Of a DNA stretch of 9,121 nt, positions 7,155 through 9,121 are shown one piece after another; position 1 is the stretch's first letter, and each line of letters starts with the position of its first letter. Made by a program: the position numbers and the translations under genes. The notes beneath the pieces are model-generated. The model was not told the origin of the DNA, did not search any database, and saw only the letters and a list, made by a program, of their open reading frames with translations. Source of the stretch: Candidatus Magasanikiibacteriota bacterium (GTDB lineage: Bacteria; Patescibacteriota; Patescibacteriia; Magasanikbacterales; UBA10003); NCBI GenBank assembly GCA_026396495.1, contig JAPLWR010000023.1, positions 1 through 9,121 on the forward strand, read 5' to 3'.

Positions 7155-7520
7155 ATGAATCTGTATTACAAAGAAGTAGAAGGCAAAGGACGTGGAGTCT
7201 TTTCCAAAACTAAAATTAAAAAAGGAGCAACAATAGAAGTGTGTCCAATAGTTCATCTACCTAAAAACGACTTAAAGTTTATTGAAAAAACTAGATTAGA
7301 AAAATATTACTATTGTTGGGGAAAAAATTGGGAAGAAGGTGCTTTGCCATTAGGTTACGGGGTACTCTATAACCATTCTTACCATTCTAATGCTAATTAC
7401 AAATTTGATTTTAAAAAACAAACCATCACCTACTTTGCAGTTAAAGATATTCCAGCCAATACGGAAATAATGGTTAATTACAACAGCAGTCCAAATGATC
7501 AAACACCGTTTGATATCTAA
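7155..7520 (+). CDS. Small SET-domain protein, likely lysine methyltransferase
   Basis: A 121-residue protein consisting of little more than a SET domain, a fold that transfers methyl groups from S-adenosylmethionine to lysine side chains. Seen: GKGRGVFSKTKIKKG (10-24), the usual SET opening; a YNHSYHSNANY motif (72-82) matching the NHS-x(3)-N cofactor-binding pattern; AVKDIPANTEI (95-105); and VNYN (107-110), whose Y109 sits at the catalytic tyrosine position. There are no pre-SET, post-SET or additional domains. The substrate cannot be told from the sequence; small bacterial members may modify ribosomal or other proteins. It lies between two terminators and is probably transcribed alone. 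No SD is visible; the 15 nt at 7136-7150 nearly repeat the bases before the MBL-fold gene. A non-enzymatic SET-like protein is the alternative. Confidence 0.87.
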   Translation: MNLYYKEVEGKGRGVFSKTKIKKGATIEVCPIVHLPKNDLKFIEKTRLEKYYYCWGKNWEEGALPLGYGVLYNHSYHSNANYKFDFKKQTITYFAVKDIPANTEIMVNYNSSPNDQTPFDI

Positions 7521-7531
7521 AAAACAATTAG

Positions 7532-7566
7532 AAAACCACTTCATTTTAATCATGAGGTGGTTTTTT
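7532..7566 (+). terminator. Intrinsic terminator after the SET gene
   Basis: AAACCACTTCAT (7533-7544), a 7-nt loop and ATGAGGTGGTTT (7552-7563) form a 12-bp stem with one G-U pair, extendable by an A-T pair, and the T-run continues to 7566. It starts 12 nt after the SET stop codon. Confidence 0.9.
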
Positions 7567-7581
7567 AATACCCCCCAAATC

Positions 7582-7611
7582 TTGACAAAAAGCTTAATTT
7601 ATGGTTAAACT
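7582..7611 (+). promoter_or_regulatory. Promoter of the orphan gene at 7654-8292
   Basis: A perfect TTGACA (7582-7587) with TAAACT (7606-7611) as the -10 after 18 nt; TTAAAC one base earlier gives 17 nt but fewer matches. Transcription would start near 7618, about 35 nt before the start codon. It lies just beyond the SET terminator, so this gene is transcribed independently. Confidence 0.65.
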
Positions 7612-7642
7612 AGGGATAGCTCCTTTGACACAACCTGCCACC

Positions 7643-7648
7643 AAGGAG
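7643..7648 (+). promoter_or_regulatory. Strong SD site fixing the 7654 start
   Basis: AAGGAG lies 5 nt before the ATG at 7654. It settles the start and, as with the other high-G+C gene, contrasts with the SD-poor housekeeping genes. Confidence 0.85.
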
Positions 7649-7653
7649 AAAAC

Positions 7654-8292
7654 ATGGACCGACAAGATTTTTTTGACACCATCACTCGGGCCAGAAACAT
7701 TTCTCGCCGAATTCTTTTTCGGCTTAACCGCAATGATTGGGAAGGTTTTGAAAACCTCAAAACCCTCAACCCTAAGCACTTTCATTTGGTCAATTTTTCC
7801 TCCTGGGAAAGCCTAAAGAAAAGACTAGTTGAAAATTGGGCAAAGGAATTGCAAGTGAGTATTGTTCTGGAATTGCTGGGAGCGCATCCTGACACAGAAC
7901 TCGCCTATTTGACTTTCCTGACCCACCTTCTAGCTCGTCATGTCCAGTATGTGGAGATTGATGCTGTCTCTGTCAATGTTTACCTAGAGCAGCTGCGGGC
8001 TCTGCAAAGGACGCGAACCGCTGTTGCCACTTCTCTCAAGTTGCGTATCCTCCAGCCTCTCTGGAATCTTCTCGGGGGAATTAATTATGAATATCTCCTG
8101 GAAAAGGGCGAGACTTATAGTTTCCCCATTGACCAGGAATGTTTGCGTCTCAACCACTTTAGCACTTTCGAAGAATTGCAGGCTGCCCTGCAGGAAATGG
8201 AGGAAGCTTGGGAAAACAAGATTGAAGTGAATCTCAAAATCGACCAAGAACATAATCGTGCCTCCATTCATTTGAAACTCAAGAATTTCTAG
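7654..8292 (+). CDS. Orphan 212-residue protein, function unknown
   Basis: I do not recognise a family. The protein is soluble by appearance, with no signal peptide or membrane span, and looks mostly helical: basic N-terminal helix (TRARNISRRILFRLNR, 11-26), a middle rich in Leu and Ala (about 65-145), then a mixed part with FSTFEELQAALQEMEEAWEN (168-187) and two probable beta strands at the end (KIEVNLKID and ASIHLKLKNF). No catalytic motif stands out, and I see no enzyme, nuclease or DNA-binding signature. The start is fixed by AAGGAG 5 nt upstream. It forms its own unit between a TTGACA promoter and a strong terminator. Base composition is richer in G+C than its neighbours (35/60 by hand count at 7981-8040). 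It shares architecture, but no visible sequence similarity, with the orphan gene at 2695-3345. A 71-residue plus-strand ORF starting at 7601 lacks an SD and is a shadow. Confidence 0.85.
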   Translation: MDRQDFFDTITRARNISRRILFRLNRNDWEGFENLKTLNPKHFHLVNFSSWESLKKRLVENWAKELQVSIVLELLGAHPDTELAYLTFLTHLLARHVQYVEIDAVSVNVYLEQLRALQRTRTAVATSLKLRILQPLWNLLGGINYEYLLEKGETYSFPIDQECLRLNHFSTFEELQAALQEMEEAWENKIEVNLKIDQEHNRASIHLKLKNF

Positions 8293-8302
8293 AACCAACT
8301 CC

Positions 8303-8336
8303 CCCACCTACGATAGTATCAAAAGGTGGGTTTTTT
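8303..8336 (+). terminator. Intrinsic terminator of the 7654-8292 gene
   Basis: CCCACCT (8303-8309) pairs with AGGTGGG (8324-8330), followed by six T residues (8331-8336). The 14-nt loop contains a small inner GATA/TATC pairing. It begins 10 nt after the stop codon. Confidence 0.9.
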
Positions 8337-8337
8337 A

Positions 8338-8366
8338 TTGCCCAAAATTCTCAAGTGTCGTATAAT
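8338..8366 (+). promoter_or_regulatory. Promoter of the Xer recombinase gene
   Basis: A perfect TATAAT (8361-8366) with a weak TTGCCC (8338-8343) 17 nt upstream. Transcription would begin around 8372-8374 and the ATG is at 8376, so the mRNA would be leaderless or nearly so. The -10 region resembles that of the MBL-fold/gyrA operon. Confidence 0.65.
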
Positions 8367-8375
8367 GTAGATACT

Positions 8376-9121
8376 ATGAATATTGCCGACGCTCTCCGCC
8401 AATTTTTAGAATACATGGAAATAGAAAGAAATCGCTCACCCAAAACTGTGCGCAATTATGAATTTTATTTGCATCGTTTTATTACTCAAACAAATGTAAA
8501 AAGTCCGGCTGATATTTCTTTAGAAGTAGTTAGGCAATTTCGTCTCTGGTTGCATCGTCAAAAAGAACACACCGGCACAGAAATTAAAACTTCCACCCAA
8601 AATTATCATTTAATTGCTTTGCGTTCCTTTTTAAAATATTTAGCCAAACGTGATATCAAAACTTTGGCGCCAGAAAAAATTGAATTGGCCAAAATGCCAG
8701 ATCGCCAAATTTCTTTTTTAGATGGAAATGATTTGGACAGATTTTTAGAAGCTCCCCTACAAAAGAAAATAGCTGGCAAAGCAGGAGAAATGATTAAAAT
8801 GCGCGACAAAGCCTTATTAGAATTACTTTTTAGCACAGGATTACGTGTGTCTGAACTAGCTAACTTAAAAATTAATGATGTAAATTTGGCTAAAGATGAA
8901 TTTTCTGTCCGTGGTAAGGGTGGAAAAGTGCGGGTAGTTTTTTTAAACAATCAAGCTAAATTCTGGTTAAAAAAATACATGGATTCCCGAGCTGACTTTA
9001 GTCCTTTTCTTTTTGTACCCTTAGATAGAGCAGAAAAAGGTAGGGAAAAACGCGAGGGTAGGGAAAGAGCAGGATCGGTCTTGATTAAATTGGGAAAGAG
9101 TGATAGAATAATGGCCATCGG
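8376..9121 (+). CDS. xer: Xer-type tyrosine recombinase, 3' part missing
   Basis: Site-specific recombinase of the XerC/XerD family, which in bacteria resolves chromosome dimers at dif sites. The visible 248 codons contain the SAM-like N-terminal DNA-binding domain (about 3-105: RNRSPKTVRNYEFYLHRF, then YHLIALRSFLKYLAKR) and the start of the catalytic domain. STGLRVSEL holds the first catalytic arginine, R157, and VRGKGGKVR the catalytic lysine K181, spaced 24 residues apart as in XerD (R148, K172). The HxxR box, second histidine and nucleophilic tyrosine lie beyond the window. After PFLFVPLDRA the protein carries a charged stretch (219-233, EKGREKREGRER) with an internal DNA repeat, not expected in XerC/D at this point. 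The ATG at 8376 lies within a few bases of the predicted transcription start. XerC and XerD cannot be told apart from this part; a phage or element integrase is less likely, given the typical Xer N-terminal domain. Confidence 0.92.
   Translation, partial: MNIADALRQFLEYMEIERNRSPKTVRNYEFYLHRFITQTNVKSPADISLEVVRQFRLWLHRQKEHTGTEIKTSTQNYHLIALRSFLKYLAKRDIKTLAPEKIELAKMPDRQISFLDGNDLDRFLEAPLQKKIAGKAGEMIKMRDKALLELLFSTGLRVSELANLKINDVNLAKDEFSVRGKGGKVRVVFLNNQAKFWLKKYMDSRADFSPFLFVPLDRAEKGREKREGRERAGSVLIKLGKSDRIMAI
9039..9066 (+). repeat. Short direct repeat inside the recombinase gene
   Basis: GGTAGGGAAA occurs at 9039-9048 and 9057-9066, 18 nt (six codons) apart and so in frame; it encodes the GRE of GREK and GRER. 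A shorter relative, GGGAAAGAG, occurs at 9061-9069 and 9092-9100. The repeat suggests the charged insert grew by duplication. Confidence 0.6.

Noticed and set aside
7624..7629. Second TTGACA before the 7654 gene
   Set aside because: No -10-like sequence lies 16-18 nt downstream, and the SD and start codon would fall inside the promoter.
7601..7816. Plus-strand ORF overlapping the start of the 7654 gene
   Set aside because: It starts inside the promoter, lacks an SD, and is short; the 7654 frame is longer and has AAGGAG.
8606..8950. Minus-strand ORF inside the recombinase
   Set aside because: Shadow of the Xer reading frame, which carries the catalytic motifs.

Overview
The window looks like a piece of a Patescibacteria (Candidate Phyla Radiation) chromosome. 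The pointers are AT-rich housekeeping genes, a short four-domain ribosomal protein S1, housekeeping starts with weak or no Shine-Dalgarno (SD) sequence, very compact transcription units with near-consensus promoters, and one small orphan protein whose C-terminal signature I associate from memory with CPR genomes. The phylum is an inference; nothing here (no rRNA, no tRNA) proves it.

Layout. Positions 1-2626 are one minus-strand unit: a near-consensus promoter (2598-2626), a structured leader of about 180 nt, rpsA (ribosomal protein S1), then ftsH, which runs off the left edge just before its protease domain. Next comes a self-contained minus-strand gene (2695-3345) with its own promoter, a perfect SD and its own terminator. 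Its G+C is clearly higher than that of its neighbours, and I recognise its C-terminal half as an undescribed domain that recurs in CPR genomes. A divergent promoter region (3346-3531) separates it from a plus-strand operon: a metallo-beta-lactamase-fold protein whose main metal-binding motif appears lost, a small single-pass membrane protein, and gyrA (complete). The last two follow the preceding stop codons by only 3-4 nt. A terminator ends this operon.

The right part holds a small SET-domain protein with a terminator, a second high-G+C, strong-SD, monocistronic gene of unknown function (7654-8292) with its own promoter and terminator, and a Xer-type tyrosine recombinase that starts almost at its predicted transcription start and runs off the right edge.

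The main points of interest are (i) two orphan cassettes of matching architecture and foreign composition set among AT-rich housekeeping genes, (ii) the rpsA leader, which can fold into a branched domain, a terminator-like hairpin and a start-proximal hairpin, the layout of a riboswitch or an autoregulatory leader, and (iii) short near-identical elements shared between the promoters and start regions of unrelated genes. No CRISPR array, tRNA, rRNA or insertion sequence was seen. All coordinates and pairings were worked out by eye.
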